64,000 bases of DNA from Erythrobacter cryptus DSM 12079 (GTDB lineage Bacteria; Pseudomonadota; Alphaproteobacteria; Sphingomonadales; Sphingomonadaceae): the NCBI RefSeq assembly GCF_000422985.1, contig NZ_AUHC01000001.1, positions 372,001 to 436,000 on the forward strand, written 5' to 3'. The notes beneath the pieces are model-generated. The model saw only the letters and a program-made list of their open reading frames with translations, had not been told where the DNA came from and ran no database searches. Positions 19,475 through 28,369 of the stretch are shown here, one piece after another; the stretch's first letter is position 1; each line of letters begins with the position of its first letter. Position numbers and translations under genes: made by a program.

Positions 19475-20107
19475 ATGACAGGTTATGAGCTGACCAGACA
19501 AGCGCGGCTGACGCGGGCTCGGCACTGGCTGCGCCGCATACTCGGACCCTGGGGCGTGTTCATTCAGGGCTTTGTCCAGCACCCGCGCATGGTCGCCTCG
19601 ATCATTCCTTCCTCGCGCTACACCATCGCCAGGATGCTGGCGCCGGTTGACTGGCAGGCCTGCCGGCTGTTTGTTGAATATGGCCCGGGTGTAGGCACCT
19701 TTTGCGGCCCGGTGCTCGAGCGGCTGCGGCGCGATGGCACGCTGATCGTGATCGACACCAACCCGCTTTTCATCGACTACCTCAAACGCACCATCCGTGA
19801 CAGCCGCTTCATCGCGGTGCACGGCTCGGCCGAGGAGGTCGAGGCGATCATCCGCGCCCACGGGCACGAACATGCCGATTACATCCTCTCGGGCCTGCCC
19901 TTTTCCAATCTGCCCGAAGCGGTGGGCGAGCGTATCCTTGCCGCCACGGCGCGGGCGCTGCGCCCGGGCGGCGCCTTTATGACTTACCAGTTCAGCCGGG
20001 TCGCGCGCGATCTGACCGCGCAGTTCTTCAGCAAGGTCGATGACGGGTTCGAGTGGCGCAACGTGCTTCCCTGCCGCCTCGCCTGGGGCTGGAAGGACAA
20101 AGACTGA
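19475..20107 (+). CDS. PmtA-like SAM-dependent methyltransferase
   Basis: 210 residues. The S-adenosylmethionine motif I reads VEYGPGVGTF at about 67-76, with DTNPLFIDYL as the acidic loop and ADYILSGLPFSNLP as the NPPY-like element. This arrangement is shared by phospholipid N-methyltransferases (PmtA) and rRNA adenine dimethylases. The ending MTYQFSRVARDL favours PmtA, which methylates phosphatidylethanolamine toward phosphatidylcholine. The amphipathic basic N-terminus (RARHWLRRILGPWGVFIQGF) would suit membrane association. The ATG at 19475 was chosen because the family starts here; the longer open frame overlaps the previous gene. The lipid substrate is inferred. Confidence 0.75.
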   Translation: MTGYELTRQARLTRARHWLRRILGPWGVFIQGFVQHPRMVASIIPSSRYTIARMLAPVDWQACRLFVEYGPGVGTFCGPVLERLRRDGTLIVIDTNPLFIDYLKRTIRDSRFIAVHGSAEEVEAIIRAHGHEHADYILSGLPFSNLPEAVGERILAATARALRPGGAFMTYQFSRVARDLTAQFFSKVDDGFEWRNVLPCRLAWGWKDKD

Positions 20108-20165
20108 GCCATTGCCAAGCAGCGGCACTTGCGCCGCTGCGATTCATCTTCTTTCGGGGAAACCC

Positions 20166-20296
20166 CGGCCCCCCCCCTTTTTTCGCGAGCCGGGGGCCGC
20201 GCTGGCGTGAGCGCGGCTATCCCGAATTTGGGCGGCCCGCGCCGAGGATAGCCGGTCCGGCAATGGGCAGCCTCACGTTTCCCATTGCCGGACCGG
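20166..20296. repeat. Cluster of four overlapping inverted repeats
   Basis: Between the convergent PmtA-like gene and a secreted unknown. Arms: CGGCCCCC 20166-20173 with 20192-20199; CCGCGCT 20197-20203 with 20210-20216; CGGCTATCC 20214-20222 with 20246-20254; and a perfect 16-bp pair, 20252-20267 with 20281-20296, around a 13-base loop. The last could act as a bidirectional terminator but has no T-tract. The tight packing recalls REP-type intergenic palindromes. Confidence 0.75.
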
Positions 20297-20311
20297 TGCC
20301 ACCCTGGGGCG

Positions 20312-20830
20312 TCAAGGCGCTTGGGTGATCACCAGGAGCGACTTTTCGTCCTCGCTCTTGCCGAGTTCCTCGACCATCTGCTGGCTGTATTCGCAAAAGC
20401 CGTCAGGATCCTGGGCAAAGATCGCCAGCTCGCCGCCCATCATGGTGTGATAGGCGCGCAGCGCCGCCTCGACCTTGGGATTGGGCTTGCCGGGCTCGGC
20501 GCCCTGAAGGATCGGCTGCAGGGTGCGGAACATCACCGGGATCATCCGCTTGCCATCCTTTTCAAAACCCTCGCAGCTGATCGCCGTGGCTTCCTGCTTG
20601 GCGAGCAGAATGAGCCGCAGGAACAGCGGCTGCATGATGTCGCGCTCGGGCACCGCGGCCTCGAGCTCCTTCATCGCATAGCTGTGCACGTGCATCCCCA
20701 TCCGGGCAGAGACGGGGACATCGCTGCGGCGTACCATCGCGCCGCTATCGGCAGCGGCCTGCTGGGCCTGGGCCGCGCCGCCAAGCCCGATCGCGCAGGT
20801 GGCGGCAAGAACGAGAAATTGACGCAACAT
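20312..20830 (-). CDS. Secreted protein of unknown function
   Basis: 172 residues from the ATG at 20830, which follows GGAG by seven bases; an ATG four codons earlier lacks such spacing. A signal peptide (LRQFLVLAATCAIGLGGAAQAQQ) is clear, so the product is periplasmic or exported. The mature part has two cysteines (SCEGF and FCEYS), possibly a disulfide. It is mostly helical in appearance and ends KSLLVITQAP. I recognise no family. It follows the other secreted unknown by 30 bases on the same strand, so the two are probably cotranscribed. Confidence 0.75.
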   Translation of the reverse strand: MLRQFLVLAATCAIGLGGAAQAQQAAADSGAMVRRSDVPVSARMGMHVHSYAMKELEAAVPERDIMQPLFLRLILLAKQEATAISCEGFEKDGKRMIPVMFRTLQPILQGAEPGKPNPKVEAALRAYHTMMGGELAIFAQDPDGFCEYSQQMVEELGKSEDEKSLLVITQAP

Positions 20831-20860
20831 GGCTTTCTCCATGATCAGTGGGCGCGCCGC

Positions 20861-21466
20861 TCAGATGCGCTCAATCGAGGTGGTGCTGTTGTTGAAGTAG
20901 AACTTGCAGCGCCAGCGCTCGAAGCTAACCGTCATCTGGCTGCGGCGGCTCTGCATGATCACGTCGATGCGGTTCTTCTCCGGATGGGGCGTGACGCTTT
21001 CGATGAAGATATTGCGCAGCCCCTTGCGCTCGCCGCGGTCACGGCAGACACTGCGGGCGCGATCGGGATCGTAGCTGCCGCCCCAACCGCCAAAGCCGCC
21101 TTCCCACGAACCGCCCGAACCGCCAAACCCGGCCGAAGTGCCGAAGATGCGCTTGGTCCAGCGATAGGAGAAGTGTCCGCCTTCATAGCACTTGCGCTGC
21201 TGCGGCAGGCAGGTGACCCCGTAGGCCGGGCTGAAGGGCTCGCCGTAATAGCTGGTGTCCCAATCCTGATCGTGCTTGCGCTTCTTGCCGTGCTTGGAGG
21301 CGATGGCGATACCCGCCCCGAGAATCGCCAAGCCTACCACCGCGGCGGCGGCATCGTCCTTCTTGTCGTCACTTCCCCGGCGCGCATCCTGGGCCAGCGC
21401 GGCCTGCGGCGCCACGGAGCCGGCCAGCAGGGCAATGCTGGCGGCCAATCCGGCAGTCTTTCTCAT
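20861..21466 (-). CDS. Secreted protein of unknown function with Gly-rich segment
   Basis: 201 residues. A signal peptide ends near AALAQDARRG. A second hydrophobic stretch (AAAVVGLAILGAGIAIAS) precedes a basic GKKRKH run, so the protein may be membrane anchored. A central glycine/tryptophan-rich stretch (GFGGSGGSWEGGFGGWGG) follows, then a C-terminal domain. Four cysteines sit in TCLPQQRKC, VCRD and RCKF. The ATG at 21466 has a good GGAGGGAG site. I recognise no family. It is likely the first gene of a pair with the downstream secreted protein. Confidence 0.75.
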   Translation of the reverse strand: MRKTAGLAASIALLAGSVAPQAALAQDARRGSDDKKDDAAAAVVGLAILGAGIAIASKHGKKRKHDQDWDTSYYGEPFSPAYGVTCLPQQRKCYEGGHFSYRWTKRIFGTSAGFGGSGGSWEGGFGGWGGSYDPDRARSVCRDRGERKGLRNIFIESVTPHPEKNRIDVIMQSRRSQMTVSFERWRCKFYFNNSTTSIERI

Positions 21467-21614
21467 TGGCTCCCTCCATCATGTCCACCAACTGGGGCGG
21501 ACCGCTGGGATGCACTCTAGGCGAGACGAGCCGAGTTCGTGGCGCCAGATGACCCGATCTTGGTCAAGCGCCTGTCCGATTTGCCGCGCCGGCCGCGGAA
21601 CGCACTGCGCGCTG

Positions 21615-22112
21615 TCAGATGAGCCTGACAACCCCGAGTTCGGCCAGCCTTTCGGTGGTGGCGGTCCAGCGCTTGGCAATTTCGGCAAGAAAGGGGATGA
21701 AGCTTTCGGGATCAACCACCTTGTCAGTCACCACCAGCTTGCCGCGACAGCGCTCGGTGATCAGCCCCTGCGCCATCAGCCGCGCGGTTGCGCGGCGCAC
21801 GGTCTCGAACGGCAGATCGAGCACCTGCGCGATCGCGCGGCGCGACAGCGTGCCGCGCTCCTCGGGCGGAACCGCGAGCTTGCGCTTGAGCGGCACGCCG
21901 CGGCCTGCCAGGCGCATCGTCCGCTGCGCTCCGGCCACAATCAGCACGTGCAGCGCCAGCATGTCGACCGGCTTGAGGCCATACATGTGCCGCACCTCGA
22001 TGTTGATCTGCAGCAGCGCATTGCCAATGGCGTAGGCCACCGGGAGCGGCGCCTCGGCAACCATCTCCTCGCGCACATCGAACAGCGCTTCGCCACGGCG
22101 CAGGTGCCGCAT
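21615..22112 (-). CDS. Winged-helix transcriptional regulator
   Basis: 165 residues, cytoplasmic. The helix-turn-helix is in the stretch TLSRRAIAQVLDLPFETVRRA followed by RLMAQGLITERCRGKLVVT, which looks like a wing strand. This is the layout of MarR- or Crp-type winged helices. The N-terminal half is helical and may dimerise or bind a ligand; nothing in it names an effector. Neighbours on the same strand are a GST and DUF808 upstream and two secreted unknowns downstream across a 148-base gap. Targets are unknown. Confidence 0.75.
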   Translation of the reverse strand: MRHLRRGEALFDVREEMVAEAPLPVAYAIGNALLQINIEVRHMYGLKPVDMLALHVLIVAGAQRTMRLAGRGVPLKRKLAVPPEERGTLSRRAIAQVLDLPFETVRRATARLMAQGLITERCRGKLVVTDKVVDPESFIPFLAEIAKRWTATTERLAELGVVRLI

Positions 22113-22196
22113 GATCCTGTGATCCCCCAGAACGTTGCCGGCGCAGATTGGTGACTTGGCCCGATCAAGGCAAGCCGGATCGTGCGGGTGGCGGCC

Positions 22197-22844
22197 TCAG
22201 CCGGCGCTCTCGAGCGCGAGGCGGCCGGCTTCCTCGCGGGCAAAGGCGCGCTGAAAGGCCGGGCGCGCGGTCAGCCGCGCGCGATAGTCCTTGAGCGTCT
22301 GCGGCACGCCCTCATCAAGCCCGATATTTTCAGCAAGGATCAGCGCATAGCCAACGCAGATATCGGCCACGGTGAAGCGATCGGCGCACAGATATTCGCG
22401 CCCCTCGAGGCGCTGTTCGACCTTGACGAGGCGCTTGTGGAACCACTTGGCGTAAGACCGGCCCGCCTCTTCCAGCCCCTTGTCCTTCTCGAACAGGCAG
22501 AAGCGCATATAGACCGTCTGCGGAAAGGTGATCGTGGCATCGGCGTGATAGGTGAAGTCGCAATATTCGGCGTAATCCCTGGCGCCCGGGGCGATGGCAA
22601 GGTCGGTATGGCCCTCGCGGGTGGCAAGGTAATGCGCGATGGCGCAGCTTTCGGTCATCTTCGCCTCGCCATCAACCAGCATCGGCACCGTGCCGAGCGG
22701 GTTGAGCGCGAGATAGTCGGGCGCAAGATAGCGCGGCGGAAAGGGCAGGATGCGAAGGTCAATATCAACCTCGGCTTCTTCGGCCGCCCAGGTCGCGCGC
22801 AGGCCGCGCGAGCGGGCGCAGGTGTAAAGGATGGGCTTGGTCAT
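22197..22844 (-). CDS. Glutathione S-transferase family protein
   Basis: 215 residues. The N-terminal thioredoxin-like domain contains the GST signature NPLGTVPMLVDG and TESCAIAHYL, where the glutathione gamma-glutamyl group is bound. The C-terminal helical domain includes FTVADICVGYAL, the usual N-capping box. The likely G-site residue lies in TCARSRG. It detoxifies or isomerises electrophilic substrates; the specific substrate cannot be told. It begins 11 bases after the DUF808 stop on the same strand, so the two form an operon. The ribosome site before the ATG at 22844 is weak. Confidence 0.88.
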   Translation of the reverse strand: MTKPILYTCARSRGLRATWAAEEAEVDIDLRILPFPPRYLAPDYLALNPLGTVPMLVDGEAKMTESCAIAHYLATREGHTDLAIAPGARDYAEYCDFTYHADATITFPQTVYMRFCLFEKDKGLEEAGRSYAKWFHKRLVKVEQRLEGREYLCADRFTVADICVGYALILAENIGLDEGVPQTLKDYRARLTARPAFQRAFAREEAGRLALESAG

Positions 22845-22855
22845 GACGGCTTAGC

Positions 22856-23803
22856 CTAATGGCTTTCGGCGCTGCCCACACCCAGCACTTTGTGCAAGGC
22901 AAAGGCGATGGCCGCGCCCAGCGCCAGGCCGACCAGGGCCGAAAGCACCGTCGCGGTGAGCCAGCCCAGCACTCCGCCCGCGGCGCCCGCGCCCGCGTGC
23001 ACCCAGTGCTCGGCGGCGTGGATCGGGCCGTAGAACCCGTCCCAGCCAAGCTTGTGGAGGCTGTCGACCACGATGTGCCCGCCGACCCAGAGCATGGCGA
23101 TGGTGCCGATGATCGAGAGCACCGCAAGCAGCTGCGGGACGAAGCGCAGCAGGAAACGCCCGGTGCCCTGTGCCGCGCTGCTGGGGCGGCGGGCAAGGGC
23201 AAGGCCGATGTCGTCAAGCTTCACGATCAGCCCGACCGCGCCATAGACCGCCACCGTCACCACCACCGCCACCAGCGCGAGCACCGCGGCGCGCATCGCC
23301 AGGCTCTCAGCCGCGACCTCGGCCAGTGCGATCGCCATGATCTCTGCCGACAGGATGAGATCGGTGCGGATCGCGCCTGCCACCCGCTGCTTTTCAAAGG
23401 CGACCGGATCGGCAATCTCGTCCTCGAGCGTTGCCCCATGCTTGGCAAAGCCGAGCTTTTCCATCACCTTTTCCGCGCCCTCATAGGCAAGGAAGGCACC
23501 GCCCACCAGCAGCAACCAGACGATCGCCTGGGGCAGGAACTCGGACAGGAGCAGCGCGGCGGGCAACAGGATAATGAGCTTGTTCCTGAGGCTGCCCAGC
23601 GTGATCTTCCAGATGATCGGCAATTCCCGTGCCGGGGAAAGGCCCGTCACATAACTCGGGGTGACCGCAGCATCATCGATCACCACCCCCGCAGTCTTGG
23701 TGCCGGCCTTGCCCGCGGCCAGGGCCACATCGTCGATCGAGGCCGAGGCTGCCTTGGCAATCACCGAAATGTCGTCGAGCAATGCGACCAGTCCTGACGG
23801 CAC
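22856..23803 (-). CDS. DUF808 (YedI-like) inner membrane protein
   Basis: 315 residues from a GTG at 23803, preceded by AAGGGGG at 23810-23816 with six bases between. A longer open frame exists upstream but has no support, and the family begins with PSGLVALLDDI as here. DDVALAAGKAGTKTAGVVIDDAAVTPSYV is the conserved start. Several transmembrane helices follow (LIILLPAALLLSEFLP, AIVWLLLVGGAFLAYEG, LALVAVVVTVAVYGAVGLIV, LLAVLSIIGTIAMLWVGGHIV, VGLALGAAIAFALHKVLGV). It sits in the inner membrane and its function is unknown. It precedes the GST by 11 bases. Confidence 0.9.
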   Translation of the reverse strand: MPSGLVALLDDISVIAKAASASIDDVALAAGKAGTKTAGVVIDDAAVTPSYVTGLSPARELPIIWKITLGSLRNKLIILLPAALLLSEFLPQAIVWLLLVGGAFLAYEGAEKVMEKLGFAKHGATLEDEIADPVAFEKQRVAGAIRTDLILSAEIMAIALAEVAAESLAMRAAVLALVAVVVTVAVYGAVGLIVKLDDIGLALARRPSSAAQGTGRFLLRFVPQLLAVLSIIGTIAMLWVGGHIVVDSLHKLGWDGFYGPIHAAEHWVHAGAGAAGGVLGWLTATVLSALVGLALGAAIAFALHKVLGVGSAESH

Positions 23804-23873
23804 GGCAAACCCCCTTGATGCGAATCGTGTGGCCAATCCCGGCGCCTGCCCCGACAGTTCCCGCGCGACAAGT

Positions 23874-23901
23874 CTTGCAATTTGCGCGCAAGGCTGTAAG
23901 G
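23874..23901 (+). promoter_or_regulatory. Candidate rpsF promoter
   Basis: CTTGCAA at 23874-23880 with TTGCAA as the -35, followed 16 bases later by TAAGGG. A perfect 10-base palindrome, TTGCGCGCAA, sits at 23882-23891 inside the spacer. The -10 is poor. It is supported mainly by its position upstream of a ribosomal protein operon and the recurrent CTTGCAA. The remaining 223-base spacer holds no gene. Confidence 0.3.
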
Positions 23902-24026
23902 GGCCGCGCTTCGGCGGGGATGCGCCCCGGCGATTTGTCGAAGAAAGCCGGAGGGGCCCCGCGCGCCGCATCAGGTGCAGGCGCCGGATCAGCCAGCGAT
24001 CGGCAGGGAAGTGAAAGGACGCAAGG

Positions 24027-24392
24027 ATGGCGCTCTACGAGCACGTCTTTCTTGCGCGTCAGGATCTGAGCCAGGCTCAGGTTGACGCGCTGGCGGCGCA
24101 AGCCACCGAAATCATCGAAGCCAACAACGGCAAGGTCACCAAGATCGAAACCTGGGGTTTGAAGTCGCTCGCCTACAAGATCGCGCGCAACCGCAAGGCC
24201 CATTTCGTGCTGCTCAATATCGATGCCCCCGGCAGCGTGGTGGCCGAACTCGAGCGCCAGACCCGCATCAATGAGGACATCATCCGCTACATGACCGTGC
24301 GGGTCGATGCCCATGAGGAAGGCCCCTCGGTGATGATGCGCAAGAACGAACGCGAGCGCAAGCGCCGCGAAACCCGTGAGGAGCGTGACTGA
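24027..24392 (+). CDS. rpsF: 30S ribosomal protein S6
   Basis: 121 residues. It binds S18 in the platform of the small ribosomal subunit. [22 protein letters not shown] opens the ferredoxin-like fold, and [23 protein letters not shown] is conserved. The C-terminal tail is strongly charged and ends RREETREERD-like (RRETREERD); it does not end in two glutamates as E. coli S6, the RimK substrate, does. AAAGGACG precedes the ATG by six bases. rpsR starts on the last base of its stop, as expected for this operon. Confidence 0.97.
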   Translation: MALYEHVFLARQDLSQAQVDALAAQATEIIEANNGKVTKIETWGLKSLAYKIARNRKAHFVLLNIDAPGSVVAELERQTRINEDIIRYMTVRVDAHEEGPSVMMRKNERERKRRETREERD

Positions 24393-24616
24393 TGGCCCGC
24401 CCATTTTTCCGTCGTCGCAAGTCCTGCCCCTTCGCGGCCAAGGATGCGCCCAAGATTGATTACAAGGATGTGCGCCTGCTGCAGGGCTTCATGTCCGAGC
24501 GCGGCAAGATCGTGCCCTCGCGCATCACCGCGGTCTCGGCCAAGAAGCAGCGCGAACTCGCCCAAGCGATCAAGCGCGCGCGTCATCTCGGCCTTCTGCC
24601 CTACATCGTGAAGTAA
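24392..24616 (+). CDS. rpsR: 30S ribosomal protein S18
   Basis: 74 residues. S18 pairs with S6 on the platform of the 30S subunit. [27 protein letters not shown] is the usual start, and [43 protein letters not shown] covers the conserved core. A single cysteine remains, so it is not the zinc-binding form. It overlaps rpsF by one base and is followed 12 bases later by rplI. Nothing unusual. Confidence 0.98.
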   Translation: MARPFFRRRKSCPFAAKDAPKIDYKDVRLLQGFMSERGKIVPSRITAVSAKKQRELAQAIKRARHLGLLPYIVK

Positions 24617-24628
24617 GAGGGGACAGTC

Positions 24629-25234
24629 ATGGAAATCATTCTCCTCGAACGGATCGAGAAGCTCGGCACCATCGGCGATGTGGTGACGGTGAAGGACGGC
24701 TATGCCCGCAACTTCCTGCTGCCGCAGAAGAAGGCGCTGCGCGCCAATGAGGCCAACCGCAAGATCTTCGAAGCCAACCGCGAGCGTCTCGAGAAGGAAA
24801 ATGCCGAACGCCGCGCCGCGGCCGAGAAGCTCGGCGAAAAGGTCGAAGGCGCCGAGGTGGTGCTGATCCGCGCCGCCTCCAACGCCGGCCAGCTCTACGG
24901 CTCGGTCAGCGTGCGCGACATCGTTGCCGGCCTCGCCGAACTCGGCCACACGGTGGACAAGCGCATGGTGATCATGGGCGCGCCAATCAAGACCATCGGG
25001 ATGCACAATGTCACCATCGCCCTGCACCCCGAGGTGCGGGTGACGGTCAAGGCCAATGTTGCCCGCTCGGACGACGAGGCCAAGCTGCAGAGCGAAGGCG
25101 TGGACGTGCTTGCCCAGATGTTCGCCGACGAGCAGCGCGCGATCGAGGAACAGGCCGAGGCGACCCGCATCGACACCAGCCTCGAGCCGGGCGAAATCCC
25201 GGCCGAACTGCGCGAGGGCGGCGAAGAGGCCTGA
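24629..25234 (+). CDS. rplI: 50S ribosomal protein L9
   Basis: 201 residues, longer than the roughly 150 of E. coli L9; alphaproteobacterial forms often have an acidic extension, here after residue 150 ([17 protein letters not shown]). The N-terminal domain [32 protein letters not shown] binds 23S rRNA near L1. A long charged helix ([26 protein letters not shown]) links to the C-terminal domain. GAGGGGACAG precedes the ATG. It is the last gene of the rpsF-rpsR-rplI unit and is followed by a terminator. Confidence 0.97.
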   Translation: MEIILLERIEKLGTIGDVVTVKDGYARNFLLPQKKALRANEANRKIFEANRERLEKENAERRAAAEKLGEKVEGAEVVLIRAASNAGQLYGSVSVRDIVAGLAELGHTVDKRMVIMGAPIKTIGMHNVTIALHPEVRVTVKANVARSDDEAKLQSEGVDVLAQMFADEQRAIEEQAEATRIDTSLEPGEIPAELREGGEEA

Positions 25235-25265
25235 TCCTTTCGGCCCCACGGCCAGAAAACACGGC

Positions 25266-25304
25266 AGGGCGCGAAGGTCGGATGCGATCTTCGCGCCCTT
25301 GTTG
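25266..25304 (+). terminator. Rho-independent terminator after rplI
   Basis: Perfect 11-bp stem: AGGGCGCGAAG at 25266-25276 and CTTCGCGCCCT at 25289-25299, with a 12-base loop and a short T-rich tail (TGTT). It ends the ribosomal protein operon ahead of the AMP nucleosidase gene. Confidence 0.75.
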
Positions 25305-25372
25305 CAATCACCGCCCGCCTGCGCCACGGCCTTGCCAAACAAGCATAACAACAAGGGAGCAGAACATCTGCC

Positions 25373-26809
25373 ATGATCGACATCCCCGCCATCCTCGCCC
25401 AGCTTCAGGAGCATTATGACGAAGCCGTGCGCAACCTGCGCGAGGACGTGATCGCCTTCGGGCGTGATGGCACCCTGCCCCCGCCGAGCCGGCGCGAGGA
25501 TGGCTCCTATGCCTATCCCCAGATCACCCTGCATTATGGCGGGATCGGCGCGCCGCGCGATCGCAGCCGCGCCTTCGGGCGGCTCGAGGCGCCCGGCACC
25601 TATGCCACCACCATCACCCGCCCGGACCGCTTTGCCGCCTATCTCACCGAGCAGCTCGAGCTGATCGCTGCCGAATACGAGATCGAGGTTACGGTCGAGC
25701 GCTCGCGCCAGGAGATCCCCTTTCCCTATGTCCTCGATGGCGAGGCCGGCGCGGCGATGGTGGGGGTGGCCCCGCAGGAGATCGCGGCGCATTTCCCCTC
25801 GACCGACCTTGCCCTCATTGGCGATGAACTTGCCGACGGGATCGAGCTTGACGGCGATCACCCCATGCCGCTCTCGCTGTTCGATGGGCTGCGCACCGAT
25901 TATTCGCTGGCCCGGCTCAAGCATTACACCGGCAGCGAGGTGGCCGATTTCCAGGACTTCATCCTGTTCACCAACTATCACCGATATGTCGATGAATTCG
26001 TGAACTGGGGTGCGCAGCAAATCGGCAAGGACGGCTATGAAGCGCTGACCGGCGCGGCCGGGCTCGACATCCGCGCGCCCACGCCCCACGCGCAGGATCA
26101 GCTCAATGACACCGCCTGGCGCCGCCACCAGATGCCCGCCTATCACCTCATTCGCAAGGACGGGCGCGGGATCACCCTCGTCAACATCGGCGTCGGTCCT
26201 TCCAATGCCAAGACCATCTGCGATCACCTCGCGGTGCTGCGCCCCCATGCCTGGATGATGATCGGCCATTGCGGCGGGCTTCGTTCCACCCAGAAGATCG
26301 GCGATTTCGTGCTCGCCCACGCCTATCTGCGCGATGATCACGTGCTCGATGCGGTGCTCCCGCCCGAGGTGCCGATCCCGCCCATTGCCGAGGTGCAGCA
26401 GGCCATGGCGGCGGCGGCCGAGCAAGTCTCGGGCGTCCAGGGCGCCAACCTCAAGCAGCGGATGCGCACCGGCACGGTGGTCACCACCGATGATCGCAAC
26501 TGGGAGCTGCGCTATTCCTCCTCGGCGCGGCGCTTCTCGCAGAGCCGCGCGATCGCGATCGACATGGAAAGCGCCACCATCGCCGCCCAGGGCTATCGCT
26601 TCCGCGTGCCCTATGGCACGCTGCTGTGCGTTTCGGACAAGCCGCTCCACGGCGAGATCAAGCTGCCGGGGCAGGCCAACAAGTTCTACGAGGAAGCGAT
26701 CGCGGCGCACCTGCAGATGGGGATCGTCGCGGTCTCGCGCCTGCGCGACGAGGGCGACCGGCTGCATTCGCGGAAGTTGCGCGCCTTCAACGAGCCGCCT
26801 TTCCGCTGA
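25373..26809 (+). CDS. amn: AMP nucleosidase
   Basis: 478 residues. It hydrolyses AMP to adenine and ribose 5-phosphate in purine salvage. The N-terminal AMP-nucleosidase-specific domain (ITLHYGGIGAPRDRSRAFGRL, TTITRPDRFAAYL) is followed by the nucleoside phosphorylase fold with NIGVGPSNAKTICDHLAVLRPHAWMMIGHCGG and the ribose-binding IAIDMESATIAAQGYRFRVPYGTLLCVSDKPLHGE. The length matches the family. AAGGGAG precedes the ATG by 13 bases, which is a little far. It stands alone between a terminator and a convergent gene. Confidence 0.95.
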   Translation: MIDIPAILAQLQEHYDEAVRNLREDVIAFGRDGTLPPPSRREDGSYAYPQITLHYGGIGAPRDRSRAFGRLEAPGTYATTITRPDRFAAYLTEQLELIAAEYEIEVTVERSRQEIPFPYVLDGEAGAAMVGVAPQEIAAHFPSTDLALIGDELADGIELDGDHPMPLSLFDGLRTDYSLARLKHYTGSEVADFQDFILFTNYHRYVDEFVNWGAQQIGKDGYEALTGAAGLDIRAPTPHAQDQLNDTAWRRHQMPAYHLIRKDGRGITLVNIGVGPSNAKTICDHLAVLRPHAWMMIGHCGGLRSTQKIGDFVLAHAYLRDDHVLDAVLPPEVPIPPIAEVQQAMAAAAEQVSGVQGANLKQRMRTGTVVTTDDRNWELRYSSSARRFSQSRAIAIDMESATIAAQGYRFRVPYGTLLCVSDKPLHGEIKLPGQANKFYEEAIAAHLQMGIVAVSRLRDEGDRLHSRKLRAFNEPPFR

Positions 26810-26863
26810 GCCGCAGCCGCAGCGATCCGGCAGGCAACCCCACTCGGGTCTGCGCTGAAAGCA

Positions 26864-27376
26864 CTACTTGCCGAACACCAGTTCAGCGGCGTTGCTGATG
26901 GTGTTCTCGAAGCGCCGGACGCTGCTGAGGAACACGGCCGCAGGAATGCCATCGCCGGTCACGACGTCCCACGTGAACACCGGATCGCCCTCGTCATCGA
27001 GCGAGGCAGAGGCATAGCGATACTTGGCGGCGAAATCCGATACGGCGCGCGCCGTCCACGGCTCCTCGCGGTCAAACGCGGTGCGAAACTGCACCGAATC
27101 GCAGCCCTTGTGCGTGGTCTTGTCGCAGCCATAGAACAGCATCGTCACCCGGTAGCCCTCGCCCCGGAAACGGATCAGCGGATCGCCCAGATCGTCCTTG
27201 TCGAGCGTGGTCTCGTAGCCCGCACCCTTGAGCACCGCGACCAGCCCTTCGGGCTGGGCTGCGCTCACCATGCCGCGCTGCGTTTGCGCGGCGGCGGGCA
27301 CGGCAAGGGCGGCGCACAGCGCCAGGCCCGATGCAAGCGCCAGCGCGCCGCGCGCTGCATTGATGCGTAATGCCAT
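26864..27376 (-). CDS. Secreted YbjN-domain protein
   Basis: 170 residues from the ATG at 27376, which follows GGGGGGAAG; an in-frame TTG five codons upstream is less likely. The signal peptide is RGALALASGLALCAALAVPAAAQ. The mature part (GLVAVLKGAGYETTLDKDDLGDPLIRFRGEGYRVTMLFYGC) fits the YbjN sensory-domain fold as found in many sphingomonads. Two cysteines in FYGCDKTTHKGCDSVQF may pair. The role is unknown. It lies 63 bases downstream of rimK on the same strand and may be read with it. Confidence 0.75.
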   Translation of the reverse strand: MALRINAARGALALASGLALCAALAVPAAAQTQRGMVSAAQPEGLVAVLKGAGYETTLDKDDLGDPLIRFRGEGYRVTMLFYGCDKTTHKGCDSVQFRTAFDREEPWTARAVSDFAAKYRYASASLDDEGDPVFTWDVVTGDGIPAAVFLSSVRRFENTISNAAELVFGK

Positions 27377-27439
27377 AATCTTCCCCCCCAATCGCGTGTC
27401 CGACTCGCTTCTATCCCTCCACCGGGCAGTGGTCCACCA

Positions 27440-28345
<906 letters not shown>

Positions 28346-28369
28346 CTGTGGTCTTCCCTCGCCGGCGCT

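Noticed and set aside
20252..20296. 16-bp hairpin as a standard Rho-independent terminator
   Set aside because: No T-tract follows on either strand. It is kept as an inverted repeat with a possible terminator role.
23804..23971. Upstream extension of the DUF808 protein by 56 codons
   Set aside because: The extension is unlike the family, while the GTG at 23803 has a good ribosome binding site and matches the conserved start.
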